The notes under the pieces are model-generated. The model did not search any database and was not told the origin of the DNA. It saw only the letters and a program-made list of their open reading frames with translations. This document shows, one piece after another, positions 46,220 through 55,135 of a stretch of 64,000 nucleotides of DNA. A program made the position numbers and the translations under genes. The first letter of the stretch is position 1; each line of letters starts with the position of its first letter. Origin of the DNA: Stenotrophomonas maltophilia (lineage in GTDB: Bacteria > Pseudomonadota > Gammaproteobacteria > Xanthomonadales > Xanthomonadaceae); assembly GCA_002435595.1 (NCBI GenBank), contig DJBL01000023.1, positions 1 through 64,000 of the forward strand. Reading direction: 5' to 3'.

Positions 46220-46265
46220 AATTGCAGAAATACGTGCTGTTGCAGACGTTGTTGCAGATTTACCT
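46220..46265 (-). repeat. Right-end transposase-binding-like repeats
   Basis: Three copies of TTGCAGA occur on the + strand at 46222, 46240 and 46252. Read inward from the right they are AGGTAAATCTGCAAC, then TCTGCAACAGC, then TTCTGCAATTT. The outermost matches 18077-18091 exactly. They lie about 215-260 bp outside the tnsA-like start. The sequence from 46266 to 46342 probably includes the element terminus. Confidence 0.6.
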
Positions 46266-46342
46266 TAATGTGGCACCGTATTCAGCTTGTTAGGAGTAGG
46301 CATGCGCGCTGGCTAAACTACTGAAAACTGGATGATCTCAGG

Positions 46343-46768
46343 TTGCACACATACGTGGTCCGTCAAGTACAGCGGGCAATCTCCCTGTTCTTCGACGAGC
46401 TTCGCTTGAATCCTGGCCAGGTACCGTCTTCCGTATCGATCAAGGCATTCAGTGGGCGCAGCCAAGCTGACACCTTGGAGCACCATCTGCGCTGGCTGTG
46501 GGATGATCTGGAAGACTGGGTGGCCGAACTGCCTGACCCCAGCTTCGAAGGCCCGTGGTTGAGCCATATCACCTCGCTTGGCGACGCCCCGGAGCTGGCG
46601 CTGGCCTGGGGGATCCAGGCGGACGACCGCAACCGGATCGTTGAACATGATTGGGTGACCGTCAGCGTGCAGTACGACGGCGAGCCGACCGACAGCACAG
46701 CCCGCTTCGACATGACCAAGGTCGATGGTCGCTACGTGCTCGCGCTTGACTCCATTCGCGTCATCTAA
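46343..46768 (+). CDS. Hypothetical protein, possibly 5'-truncated
   Basis: The 141-residue frame begins at a TTG without a clear ribosome-binding site (VVRQVQRAISLFFDELRLNP) and has credible composition: WLWDDLEDWVAELPDPSFEG and VEHDWVTVSVQYDGEPTDST. No signal peptide, membrane segment or known domain is visible. It starts just outside the proposed Tn7-like right end, so the insertion may have removed its original start. Confidence 0.5.
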   Translation: MHTYVVRQVQRAISLFFDELRLNPGQVPSSVSIKAFSGRSQADTLEHHLRWLWDDLEDWVAELPDPSFEGPWLSHITSLGDAPELALAWGIQADDRNRIVEHDWVTVSVQYDGEPTDSTARFDMTKVDGRYVLALDSIRVI

Positions 46769-46799
46769 TGGGATCAGCGGCTGAGCATGGAGAGCGATG

Positions 46800-47140
46800 A
46801 ACTCATTGCCCCGGCCCCTGGCGATTGGCTACCTTTACCCACCGCGTATCGGTGCTGAGCAAGGTCCATCAGCTGCGGCAACTGGCCAATCCCATCGACA
46901 GCGTTGAGGTGCGCCAGCTGCTGGCCAGTGCCCGCCGCAGCGCGCACAAGCGTGGCGAACGCCCGCAGAAGAAGGCGGCCATTACCTGGATCGAGCTGCA
47001 GGTGCTGCTGGTCACCTGCGGAAACGACCTGGCCGGCCTGCGCGATCGCGCCCTGCTCTGCTTTGCCAGCGCCGCGCTAAGCAAGCCGGCCTAGACGGAG
47101 GCTTCGGCGGACACAGCCTGCGCTCGGGTTTTATTGGCGC
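46800..47140 (+). pseudogene. Broken tyrosine integrase
   Basis: A frame reads SVLSKVHQLRQLANPIDSVE and GLRDRALLCFASAALSKPA before a stop at 47094, matching the middle of phage-type integrases. After the stop another frame gives DGGFGGHSLRSGF, the HxxR catalytic box. The segment between them, which should carry the first Arg, is deleted, and there is no tail Tyr. The gene is dead and marks an older integration event next to the Tn7-like end. Confidence 0.7.
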
Positions 47141-47161
47141 AGCCCCTTCACCCCGAACAGG

Positions 47162-47581
47162 TTACTTGCACGCATCGAACACTAGGTCATCCATGCGCCG
47201 AGTCAGTTCAAAGGACCGATGTAGGCCTGCCGCCGCGAACGCTGAGGCGCGACTAGCCTTTGCAGCCTCACAGCGACTCGGGTCTTTGTACTTGCTGATC
47301 GAAACACCCCTGACCCCGCCTGACTGACTGGCATAGCCATACGCCTGCGGCTGGCTGGCGCGGCGCTGAATCAGTTCACGCTGAATTCCTTCAAGCCGCT
47401 GCTGGCGGTATGGACTGGGCGCTTCAGGCACAGCATCCCATGTCTTCACAGGTGCTCCCTTTGCACATGGGGCGGACTGATAGACCGCCTGACCGCCATC
47501 AACGCATTTGTGCACCTGTTGAGCGGATGCGGAACAACTGCAGAGTAGCGTGACAATCAAAAGTATCGCTCTTACGTCCAT
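47162..47581 (-). CDS. DUF4124-type exported protein
   Basis: The 139-residue protein has a signal peptide (AILLIVTLLCSCSASA), then VHKCVDGGQAVYQSAPCAKG, the short DUF4124 module with paired cysteines common in xanthomonads and pseudomonads. The rest is Gln/Arg-rich with two further cysteines (SRCEAAKA and a C-terminal DACK). The function of these proteins is unknown. Confidence 0.75.
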   Translation of the reverse strand: MDVRAILLIVTLLCSCSASAQQVHKCVDGGQAVYQSAPCAKGAPVKTWDAVPEAPSPYRQQRLEGIQRELIQRRASQPQAYGYASQSGGVRGVSISKYKDPSRCEAAKASRASAFAAAGLHRSFELTRRMDDLVFDACK

Positions 47582-47968
47582 GTAGCCCCCTATAGCTGCC
47601 AGGAGAATACCAAAAGCCCGCGTGACGCGTCACGCTAATTGCCGCTGTACCGATTTTGCAGGGACGCAGGGAGCGTAGCCATTGGCCGCTCGCCGACCGA
47701 GATGAGCACGCGCGGAGTTGCACGGTCGTCCCGCGCTGGGGTTGATCCTGGCGCAGCCTGGAGCGAACCTTCGCTGTTGGCAGCCCTGCCCTGCTCCAGG
47801 CAGCCCCTGCCGCGGACACGCCTGTATGGTCAGGGCTCCGCCACTTGCGCTGGGACGTGGACGAAAAAACTGCGGCACAGCCGGCACGGCGCAGCCCGCC
47901 TGCGAGGTGCCGATGCTGCTCAGGCGAGCCACGAGAATCCATGGGAATACAGACTTCGGAGTTGGATC
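47582..47968. other. Gene-poor gap
   Basis: This 387-bp divergent intergenic region holds the promoters of the DUF4124 gene and the acetyltransferase-like gene. A small dyad GCGTGACGCGTCACGC lies near 47621-47636. Long frames across the gap are Arg/Ala/Pro-rich and unlikely to be genes. Confidence 0.45.
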
Positions 47969-48706
47969 ATGAATCTTGAGGACGCAAACATGTACCTCAC
48001 CCGGCAAGACGCAGTCGAGCGCTTTTGGCTATGGTCTCTCGATGGTGCAAGGACGGCGGATTCTGAAAGGGAGACAGATTCCCTATTGCCTCGTCGCATC
48101 ACCTTGTTCGAGGTTCAGTTCTCCAACAGACGCGACCGCAGTATCGAGACGTTTCACCTAAGCATCAGGAGAGCTGCGTCAATCGGCGGTAGTCCGTCAC
48201 GCCCGGTTGTCCAGGTAGTCCGTGGAGGATCTCAGGTTTTCTCAAACACCAGCGGTTCGTTCAGCATTACCGTCGACCATGGTCGCCACGTTGCAAAGAT
48301 CGGCCCTAAAGGTTGGGTTGGCATTTACCAGGATGACAATTTTCATGGCCGCGGCCTGGCAACGTTCTGTCTGAGCTGGCTCTCAGCCCGTTGCACCCTG
48401 GCTGGACTAGGCGGTTACACGATGGCCGACATTTCTCTCAGCGCAGTAGACGCTAAGGACGATGACCAGCGAGAACGACGAAACAACCTCTACCGGCGAC
48501 TTGGCTATGCTGTGCAGGTAGCAGATATCGAAGGTTCATTCAGCTGCCATCGTACGGTCCGCGATCTTGTAGCCGACGGCACAAAATTTCTCCCTAACCT
48601 CATCTGTCCAGCTGCGATCAGCACCCTGCTCACTGATGGGGGGGATGACATCAAAGATGGCGCGGACGCCACAGATTTCCTGCAGGCCATCGGCCGACTC
48701 GCCTGA
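47969..48706 (+). CDS. Putative GNAT-type acetyltransferase
   Basis: The 245-residue protein has a beta-rich N-terminal half (LPRRITLFEVQFSNRRDRSI) and a later GNAT-like core: WVGIYQDDNFHGRGLATFCL near residue 130 (acetyl-CoA loop pattern) and ERRNNLYRRLGYAVQVADIE near residue 175. Start choice is uncertain: ATG at 47969 (GGAG six bases upstream) or 47990 (GAGG). The substrate is unknown. Confidence 0.6.
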   Translation: MNLEDANMYLTRQDAVERFWLWSLDGARTADSERETDSLLPRRITLFEVQFSNRRDRSIETFHLSIRRAASIGGSPSRPVVQVVRGGSQVFSNTSGSFSITVDHGRHVAKIGPKGWVGIYQDDNFHGRGLATFCLSWLSARCTLAGLGGYTMADISLSAVDAKDDDQRERRNNLYRRLGYAVQVADIEGSFSCHRTVRDLVADGTKFLPNLICPAAISTLLTDGGDDIKDGADATDFLQAIGRLA

Positions 48707-48849
48707 GTGAGGGCCCCGCAGCGTTACAGGTGCCCAGCGCAATGTGGAGTTGGCGGGATGCTGGATATGCTGCGACTGCGACATCCCGCCAAAGGCGCGG
48801 CTCAATTCACCCAGGTACTCGCCATGCCCTCCCCTCCCCCACACCCCGC

Positions 48850-50232
48850 TCAGCTCCTCCGCATGAGAATCATCTTCTCCTGCGACATGTCGCGCATCGT
48901 GTAAGGAATACCTCCGGTTCCATAACCGGACTCCCGGCGCCCTGCAAACGGCATCCAGTCGGTGCGGAACGCAGTAGGGTCGTTGATCATCACAGCCGAG
49001 GCGTCCAGCCGGTTGGCCGCGCGCATCGCGATATCGATGTCCTGCGCGAAGACGCTTGCCTGGAACGCGGTAGGCAACGAGTTCGCCCGCGCGATAGCCT
49101 CGTCAAGCTCGCTATAGCGGTACACCGCCACCACCGGGCCGAAGACCTCCTGCGTGGTCACCCGGGCGTCGCTGGCAGGGTCGAGCAGCACGGTGGGCTG
49201 CAGCGTCGTTTCGGAAAGGCGCTTGCCGCCGGTTGCACACTGCGCCCCACCCTGCACCGCCTCTTCGATCCATTCGGCCACCCGATCGGCCTCGCGAGGC
49301 TGGATCAGCGGACCCACCTCGGTTTCTTTCAGTGTGGGGTCGCCGGTACGGAGTTTTTCCACGCGCGCGATCAGCGCCTGGGTGAAGTCGTCGGCGATGG
49401 CGTTGTGCACGAAGATGCGCTGGGTGGATACGCAGACCTGTCCGGCGTGGTAATACCCGCCTTTGACGATGGGTTCGATGATCCTGGCCAGGTCCGCGCT
49501 GCGGTCCACGATGGCCGGCGCAACGCCACCATGTTCCAGCGCCGAGCGCGCCCCGTGTGCGAGCTTGGCATGCAACGACCACCCGACCCGGGCCGAGCCG
49601 ATGAAACTGAGGAAGGCAACGCGCGGGTCGGTGACAAGCGCCTCGGCCAGCGCGTTGCCATCCGGCAGAAAGCTCTGGCACCACGGCTCCGGCAGGCCTG
49701 CCTCGTGGACCATCGCCACGAACTCCAGGCAGGACAGCGGCGTGGTCGACGCCGGCTTGATGATGACCGGGCATCCCACCGCGATGGCAGGCGCAACCTG
49801 GTGGACGATCAGGTTCAGCGGGTGATTGAATGCCGAGATCGCCGCGACGACGCCGATCGGCTCGCGGGTGGTGAAGGCCCAGCGATTCTCCGCCGCCGCT
49901 GAAAGGCCCATCGGGATTTCGCGGCCGGCAAAGTTGCGCAGCTCATCGGCAGCGTTGTGGACGCCATCGATGGCGCGGGTGGTCTCGACGATCGCATCGG
50001 GCAGCGGCTTGCCGCCCTCGCGCGCGATCTGCAGGGCCAGATGGTCGCGTTTGGCCTCCATCAGTGCGGCCAGCTTGCGCAGGATCGAGATGCGCTGGTG
50101 CGGCTGGAGCCAGCCGTCGCGGTTCTTGAATACCCGCTGGGCGGCGCCGAGTTTGCGTTCCAGCGCCGCGGCATCGTCGAACGGGACATCGGCGATGGGC
50201 GCGCGATCGAAGGCTTGTACGACGGTCAACAT
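48850..50232 (-). CDS. NAD(P)-dependent aldehyde dehydrogenase
   Basis: The 460-residue protein has the family motifs in order: the cofactor region REPIGVVAAISAFNHPLNLI near residue 122, the general-base Glu in ALEHGGVAPAIV near residue 230, and the catalytic Cys in GYYHAGQVCVSTQRIF near residue 265. It oxidises an aldehyde to the acid; the substrate is not clear. It begins 35 bp after the ThDP-enzyme gene on the same strand, so the two probably form an operon in which one enzyme makes the aldehyde or keto compound that the other uses. Confidence 0.88.
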   Translation of the reverse strand: MLTVVQAFDRAPIADVPFDDAAALERKLGAAQRVFKNRDGWLQPHQRISILRKLAALMEAKRDHLALQIAREGGKPLPDAIVETTRAIDGVHNAADELRNFAGREIPMGLSAAAENRWAFTTREPIGVVAAISAFNHPLNLIVHQVAPAIAVGCPVIIKPASTTPLSCLEFVAMVHEAGLPEPWCQSFLPDGNALAEALVTDPRVAFLSFIGSARVGWSLHAKLAHGARSALEHGGVAPAIVDRSADLARIIEPIVKGGYYHAGQVCVSTQRIFVHNAIADDFTQALIARVEKLRTGDPTLKETEVGPLIQPREADRVAEWIEEAVQGGAQCATGGKRLSETTLQPTVLLDPASDARVTTQEVFGPVVAVYRYSELDEAIARANSLPTAFQASVFAQDIDIAMRAANRLDASAVMINDPTAFRTDWMPFAGRRESGYGTGGIPYTMRDMSQEKMILMRRS

Positions 50233-50267
50233 GGGGGGTTCCTTGTGTTGGGCATCACCGCGGCCGC

Positions 50268-51923
50268 TTACGCACAGCCCACGTCGGGCGTGCGGTTGCG
50301 CAGTTCGTCGACCAGGACGCGGGTGTTTTCGGAGTAGTCGATGGGCACATCCAGCAGGTGGACGCCACCGCCAGCGAGGGCGGCCTCGATCGTGGGCACC
50401 AGCTGGTCCACTGCCGTGATCCGGGTGCCCTTCGCACCATAGGCTTCGGCGTAGCGCACGAAATCAGGATTGCCGAAGCGCATGCCAAAGTCTTCGAAGC
50501 CGTCGACCGCCTGCTTCCAGCGGATCATGCCGTAGGCGCTGTCATTGAGGACGATGACCACCAGGTTCAGGCCCAGCCTGACGGCGGTTTCCATCTCCTG
50601 CGAATTCATCATGAAGCCACCGTCGCCACAGACCGCCAGCACGCGGCGCTGCGGAAACAGCATCGACGCCATCATGGCCGACGGCAGGCCCGCGCCCATG
50701 GTGGCCAGCGCGTTGTCGAGCAGCAGGGTGTTGGCCACATGCGTACGGTAGTTTCGGGCGAACCAGATCTTGTACATACCGTTGTCGAGGCAGACGATGC
50801 CGTCTTCGGGCATCGCCTGCCGCACGTCATGGACCAGGCGCTGGGGCGTGACCGGAAAGCGGTCCTCCTCGGCGCGGTCATTGAGGCGGGACAGTATCTT
50901 CTTGCGTAGCTCACTGGTGCCGGCATCTTCGATCAGTTTGCCCTCCAGCCGCTCGGCAAGCGCGGTGGCACTGGCGCCGATGTCGCCGATCACCTCGATA
51001 TCGGGGTGGTAGACCTGTTCGACCGTGGCGGACTGGAAGCCGACATGGATGACCTTGGGCCCGCCGTTGTCTTTCATCAGGAACGGCGGCTTTTCGATGG
51101 TGTCATGGCCGATGGCAAGGATCAGGTCGGCGCGCGCGACAGCCTCGTGGACATAGTCGCCTTCGGACAGCGCAGCGGTGCCCATGTACAGGTTGGAGCC
51201 GCCGGTAACGGCGCCCTTGCCCATCTGGGTATTGAAGAATGGCAGGCGCGTGCGGGCGACGAATGAGGAAAGCGCGTCGGTCAGCGAGGGACGGCTGCAG
51301 GCCGCACCGATCATCACCAGGGGGCGCTTGGCCGCAAGGATGGCAGTGACGGCCCGGTCGAGCGCCGCGTCAGGGGCAACGGGCCGGTCCAGGGGGTGCA
51401 CCGAAATCACCGGCACCGCGTCGACCTCTTCGCCGGCGACATCCTCCGGGAGTTCCAGGTGCACCGGGCCCGGCCGCTCCTCCATGGCGACGCGGAAGGC
51501 ATCGCGCACCATGGCCGGAATGGCCGCGGGGCTGACAATCTGGCGGGTCATTTTCGTGAGCGGCTTCATCGAGGCCACGATGTCCACGATCTGGAAGCGC
51601 GCCTGCCGGGCGCTCATCACTGCCTTCTGGCCGGTGATCAGGATCATCGGCCACGCCCCGAGATGGGCGTAGGCCGCGCCGGTGGAGAAGTTCAGTGCAC
51701 CGGGGCCGAGGGTGGCGAGGCAGACCCCGGGCCTGCCCGTGAGGCGGCCGTGGGTCGCCGCCATGAAGGCGGCGGCCTGTTCGTGACGGGTGAGGACCAG
51801 CTCGATGCGGGAGTTCCGCAGGGATTCCAGGAAATCGAGGTTTTCCTCGCCCGGAACGCCGAAGATGCGGTCTACGCCCTCATTTTCGAGTGCGGCGACC
51901 AGGAGGTCTGAGCCCTTGGGCAT
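50268..51923 (-). CDS. ThDP-dependent acetolactate-synthase-like enzyme
   Basis: The 551-residue protein has the three domains of the family. The N-terminal part carries IFGVPGEENLDFLESLRNS and the catalytic Glu in TRHEQAAAFMAATHGRL near residue 47; the C-terminal ThDP site reads CGDGGFMMNSQEMETAVRLG, with the NDSAYGMIRWKQ loop near residue 465. It resembles catabolic acetolactate synthases and related decarboxylases; no regulatory subunit is next to it. The ATG at 51923 (MPKGSDLLVAALENEGV) is used; a longer frame looks spurious. Confidence 0.82.
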   Translation of the reverse strand: MPKGSDLLVAALENEGVDRIFGVPGEENLDFLESLRNSRIELVLTRHEQAAAFMAATHGRLTGRPGVCLATLGPGALNFSTGAAYAHLGAWPMILITGQKAVMSARQARFQIVDIVASMKPLTKMTRQIVSPAAIPAMVRDAFRVAMEERPGPVHLELPEDVAGEEVDAVPVISVHPLDRPVAPDAALDRAVTAILAAKRPLVMIGAACSRPSLTDALSSFVARTRLPFFNTQMGKGAVTGGSNLYMGTAALSEGDYVHEAVARADLILAIGHDTIEKPPFLMKDNGGPKVIHVGFQSATVEQVYHPDIEVIGDIGASATALAERLEGKLIEDAGTSELRKKILSRLNDRAEEDRFPVTPQRLVHDVRQAMPEDGIVCLDNGMYKIWFARNYRTHVANTLLLDNALATMGAGLPSAMMASMLFPQRRVLAVCGDGGFMMNSQEMETAVRLGLNLVVIVLNDSAYGMIRWKQAVDGFEDFGMRFGNPDFVRYAEAYGAKGTRITAVDQLVPTIEAALAGGGVHLLDVPIDYSENTRVLVDELRNRTPDVGCA

Positions 51924-52234
51924 TGCTTCGATCCTTGCGGTGATGAACTGCGGGCAGTTCGGTGCCATGGGGAAAAGCGTGGTGTGGGACGACTATACGC
52001 CCGACACTGTGCACACCCGTCGAAGAGACAGCATCACGCGGTGGGACGGTGCGATCCATGAGGCGCTTGTCAGCCGCAGATGCGTTGCCCGCTTGTGCCG
52101 CCGATATCAGCTCGCTTTACTGCCGAAACCCGCCCATCCGCAGTGCCATGTCCATCGGGTTCTGGTTTTCCGTCCGTGCAATCGCCAGCAATATGGATAA
52201 TCTGCCCGCAGCCACGCATGCCCAAGGAGAGCGC

Positions 52235-52660
52235 ATGGATAAGCAGGAAGGCATCGCCCTGATGCCAGCGGCCCCGGAAGACGTTGAACAGCTCTGCACA
52301 GCGCTCCAGCAGTTCAATCATCCCTTCACCGGTGGTGGTCAGGAGTCCGAACTGAGGATTGTGGCGCGGTGCCCTCAGGGGGCGCTGCTGGGCGGCATTC
52401 TGGCGGACGTGGCACTGGGCTGGCTTGAGATCCACGTGCTCTGGGTGGAGCCTGGCGAGCGGTCGGCAGGTTTGGGCACCGCACTGCTGGAGGAGTGCGA
52501 ACGCCGCGCGCGTGAGCAGGGCGTCCACTCGGCCCGATTGGACACCTTCGACTGGCAGGCCGAGGGGTTCTATGCGCGCCACCGCTACGTTGTATTTGCC
52601 CGGCTGGCCGACTACCCGCTGGGACACGAGCGGGTGTTCATGCGCAAACGCCTGGCGTGA
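52235..52660 (+). CDS. GNAT-family N-acetyltransferase
   Basis: The 141-residue protein has the acetyl-CoA motif VEPGERSAGLGTALLEECER near residue 73 and the late strand-helix DWQAEGFYARHRYVVFARLA. The layout and the LGHERVFMRKRL ending match small GNAT enzymes of the streptothricin or aminoglycoside type, but the substrate cannot be told. The ATG at 52235 follows AAGGAGAGCGC. Confidence 0.8.
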   Translation: MDKQEGIALMPAAPEDVEQLCTALQQFNHPFTGGGQESELRIVARCPQGALLGGILADVALGWLEIHVLWVEPGERSAGLGTALLEECERRAREQGVHSARLDTFDWQAEGFYARHRYVVFARLADYPLGHERVFMRKRLA

Positions 52661-52687
52661 CCCCACCACCCCGCCCTTACTGCCCGC

Positions 52688-52862
52688 TCATGCCTTGGCA
52701 AAGCGCCGAATGGAATCGGCGACGGGCGTCTGCCCCTGGGTCAGCTCGATGATGATGCGCGATACCGAGGGGTTCTCGACGATCTCCAGCAGGGTGGCCG
52801 CGACATCGTCCCGACTGACATCTCCATACGGAATGGCCAAGCCGGTGCGGACCCTCCCGGTG
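52688..52862 (-). pseudogene. C-terminal fragment of an NAD(P)-binding oxidoreductase
   Basis: The minus-strand frame ends with GLAIPYGDVSRDDVAATLLE and VSRIIIELTQGQTPVADSIR, the C-terminal end of atypical short-chain NAD(P)-binding proteins. About 200 N-terminal residues are missing; homology stops at about 52862, where the neighbouring reductase fragment begins on the other strand. Confidence 0.7.
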
Positions 52863-52865
52863 CCA

Positions 52866-53496
52866 GATCGAGCAGTACAGAACGGCTGCGCAGAACGCCA
52901 GGCAAGCCGGTTTTGATGGCGTGGAGGTCCACTCGGCCAACAGCTATCTGCTCGACCAGTTCCTGCGCGATTCAACCAATCAGCGCACAGACCGCTACGG
53001 CGTCTCCATTGAGAACCGTGCGCGCCTGACCTTGGAAGTCACGGAAGCGATCGTCAAGATCTGGGGAAGTGATCGGGTGGGCATTCGCCTCTCCCCGGTG
53101 ACTCCGGATGCCGGCAACACGCCGCCGGACAGTAACGTCATGGCGCTGCATGGCTACCTCATCGAGAAGCTCAATGCCTTCAACCTGGCGTACCTGCACT
53201 TCGTCGAAGGTGCCACGGCGACCAGCCGCAGCGTCCCGGACGGCGTAGACATGGATGCCCTGAGCGCCCTGTTCAACGGGCACTTCATCGGTAACAACAA
53301 CTACGACCTGGAGATGGCCATCGAACGACGGGCCAGCGGCAAGATCGATTCGGTCGCCTTTGGTCGCCTCTTCATCTCCAACCCGGATCTGGTTGAGCGC
53401 CTGCGACGCGGCGCCGAACTGGCCATTGCGCCGCGCGAGTCCTACTACGGCGGTGGTGCGAAGGGCTACACGGACTGGCCGAGCGGCCGCTATTGA
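52866..53496 (+). pseudogene. C-terminal fragment of an Old Yellow Enzyme reductase
   Basis: The frame reads ARQAGFDGVEVHSANSYLLD, QFLRDSTNQRTDRYGVSIEN and RLSPVTPDAGNTPPDSNVMA to AKGYTDWPSGRY, the second half of an FMN-dependent alkene reductase (NemA type). The first 150 or so residues and the start are missing. Together with the oxidoreductase fragment it looks like a divergent gene pair that lost its shared promoter and both 5' ends in one deletion. The 290 bp after it hold no gene I can support. Confidence 0.75.
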
Positions 53497-53787
53497 GCAC
53501 GCGTCCTGGCGAAGGTGCCGGCAGACACCCTGGAGAGATCCAGGTGAGCTGTCGGCGCACCAGCGTATCCGGCAGGCCCCGTGGCCGCTGAAGTGTGTCG
53601 CCCGGGAACGGCCACGGATGAGGGGGCGCCCGGCGCGGATGGGGCCTCCACGCTGCCGACACCGGCATGGGACGGGTACCCTGGCTGGGTACTGAGACGA
53701 CCAGGCCTGGTCGCCCCGGTCAGGGAGCGTCCGCACCGCCTGCCCGCCTGCCGGCGCTCGCCCGATCGGGAAGCCTCCTGCAGAGCC

Positions 53788-54201
53788 TCACTCACTGATC
53801 GCCGACACACTGCCGGCCACCACGCGCCAGATGCCCTCCTTCTGTACCCAGGTGCGGAGATAACGGAACCGGCCGGCAAACGGCGCGCCCATGAGCGTGC
53901 CAGACAGCTCAGCGGTGACGGCCGTGATGCATGTCGTGCCGTACGAGCGCACCTCTACCGTGTGCCAGACCGCCTGGAGCATGCGCTGCGACCCCGAGCG
54001 ATGCAGCTGCAGATCGTCGGCCTTCGTATACATGCCACCTCCTGGTCCGACGAACAGCAGGTCATCGTCAATCAGGGCGTCCAGCTCGGCGACATCGCTG
54101 TGCAGCATGGCGAGGCGAAGCCGCTCTTCATACTCCTGAATCTGCATATGCGTCAGTTCTCCAGATGGCGTTGCGATGTTGATTGTCGTGCAATCGGCCA
54201 T
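53788..54201 (-). CDS. NTF2-like (DUF4440-type) protein
   Basis: From the ATG at 54201 the product is 137 residues, with YEERLRLAMLHSDVAELDAL and DDDLLFVGPGGGMYTKADDL typical of SnoaL/NTF2-like proteins, ending in RYLRTWVQKEGIWRVVAGSV. Such folds act as small enzymes or ligand binders. It is the third gene behind two metallo-beta-lactamase-fold genes and probably shares their transcript. Confidence 0.8.
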   Translation of the reverse strand: MADCTTINIATPSGELTHMQIQEYEERLRLAMLHSDVAELDALIDDDLLFVGPGGGMYTKADDLQLHRSGSQRMLQAVWHTVEVRSYGTTCITAVTAELSGTLMGAPFAGRFRYLRTWVQKEGIWRVVAGSVSAISE

Positions 54202-54265
54202 GGTTTGGCGCTTGATCGGGTGCGCGTGGTCAGGGCCTTTTCCGCCTCCGGCACCACGCTGTGGA

Positions 54266-55135
54266 TCACCGCCACGCCACCCACGCCACCCACGCCCCCG
54301 GCGGCACGGACTGCACCCCGATGGCCGTTGCCCGCGCCGCCCTGACCAGGGCACCAAGCGGATCGTCCACTTCCTGGTAGGCATCTACGCCGGAGATCCC
54401 GTAGTGGATCGGGACGACCGACCGCGCGCCCAGCACGGTGGCCGCAGCGATGGCCTGCTCGGGGGTCAACACGCCTGGCTGACCGCTGACCGGTGTGCGC
54501 CACCCAAATCGGGCGCCGTTGATCGGCAGGAACGCCACGTCGAAGGGACCGAGCTGGCGACCGATCTTCCACCAGTGGCCGTGCCACATCGTGTCTCCGC
54601 CATGGAATATCCGCCGGCCGGCGGCCGATACCACCCATGAAACCTGGGTGTCGCCGTATCCATCCGAGGCCGGCACCGCCGTGGCGGTAAAGTCACCCAG
54701 CAGCTGAGGCTCCCAAAGGCGTGCGGACCGCGCCCGTGCTCCCCCGGGGACGGGAAGCGGATGCGTCCCCTCCGGGTAGATCAGGCTCCCGCCATTCCGC
54801 AATGCCTGGGCCACGGCCCCGGCGTCGAAGTGGTCCGAGTGGACGTGCGTGAGCAGGACCGTGGTGTCTCCCCGCCCGCCGTCGACAGGAACCAGGGCGT
54901 CCGGCAATGCCCTGCCCCACTCCGTGGCGCTGGTCAGCGGGTCGATGAACAGGGTGGAGCCCGGCAACTGCAGGCGAAGGCCCGCCCAGGCCAGCCGCTG
55001 AATCCGCAGGTCACCCGACGCTGACCGCGCTGTCGCCCGGGAAACGGGCAGCAGCGCGGCCGTGGCGCCTGCCGCGACGCCGCAAAGGAAGACGCGGCGA
55101 CCCATCCGTGCGCCACATGGCAGATGGCGGATCAT
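54266..55135 (-). CDS. Exported metallo-beta-lactamase-fold hydrolase
   Basis: The 289-residue protein starts MIRHLPCGARMGRRVFLCGV, with a twin-arginine-like signal (GRRVFL) and a hydrophobic stretch. The metal motif HxHxDH is present as LLTHVHSDHFDAG near residue 98, with HGGDTMWHG near residue 180, as in the UlaG/RomA group. The ATG overlaps the stop of the preceding gene. The substrate is unknown. Confidence 0.78.
   Translation of the reverse strand: MIRHLPCGARMGRRVFLCGVAAGATAALLPVSRATARSASGDLRIQRLAWAGLRLQLPGSTLFIDPLTSATEWGRALPDALVPVDGGRGDTTVLLTHVHSDHFDAGAVAQALRNGGSLIYPEGTHPLPVPGGARARSARLWEPQLLGDFTATAVPASDGYGDTQVSWVVSAAGRRIFHGGDTMWHGHWWKIGRQLGPFDVAFLPINGARFGWRTPVSGQPGVLTPEQAIAAATVLGARSVVPIHYGISGVDAYQEVDDPLGALVRAARATAIGVQSVPPGAWVAWVAWR

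Noticed and set aside
53490..53879. A 129-codon frame on the - strand beside the NTF2-like gene
   Set aside because: The composition is Arg/Ser/Gly/Pro-rich and it overlaps the NTF2-like gene in a different frame; no supporting features.
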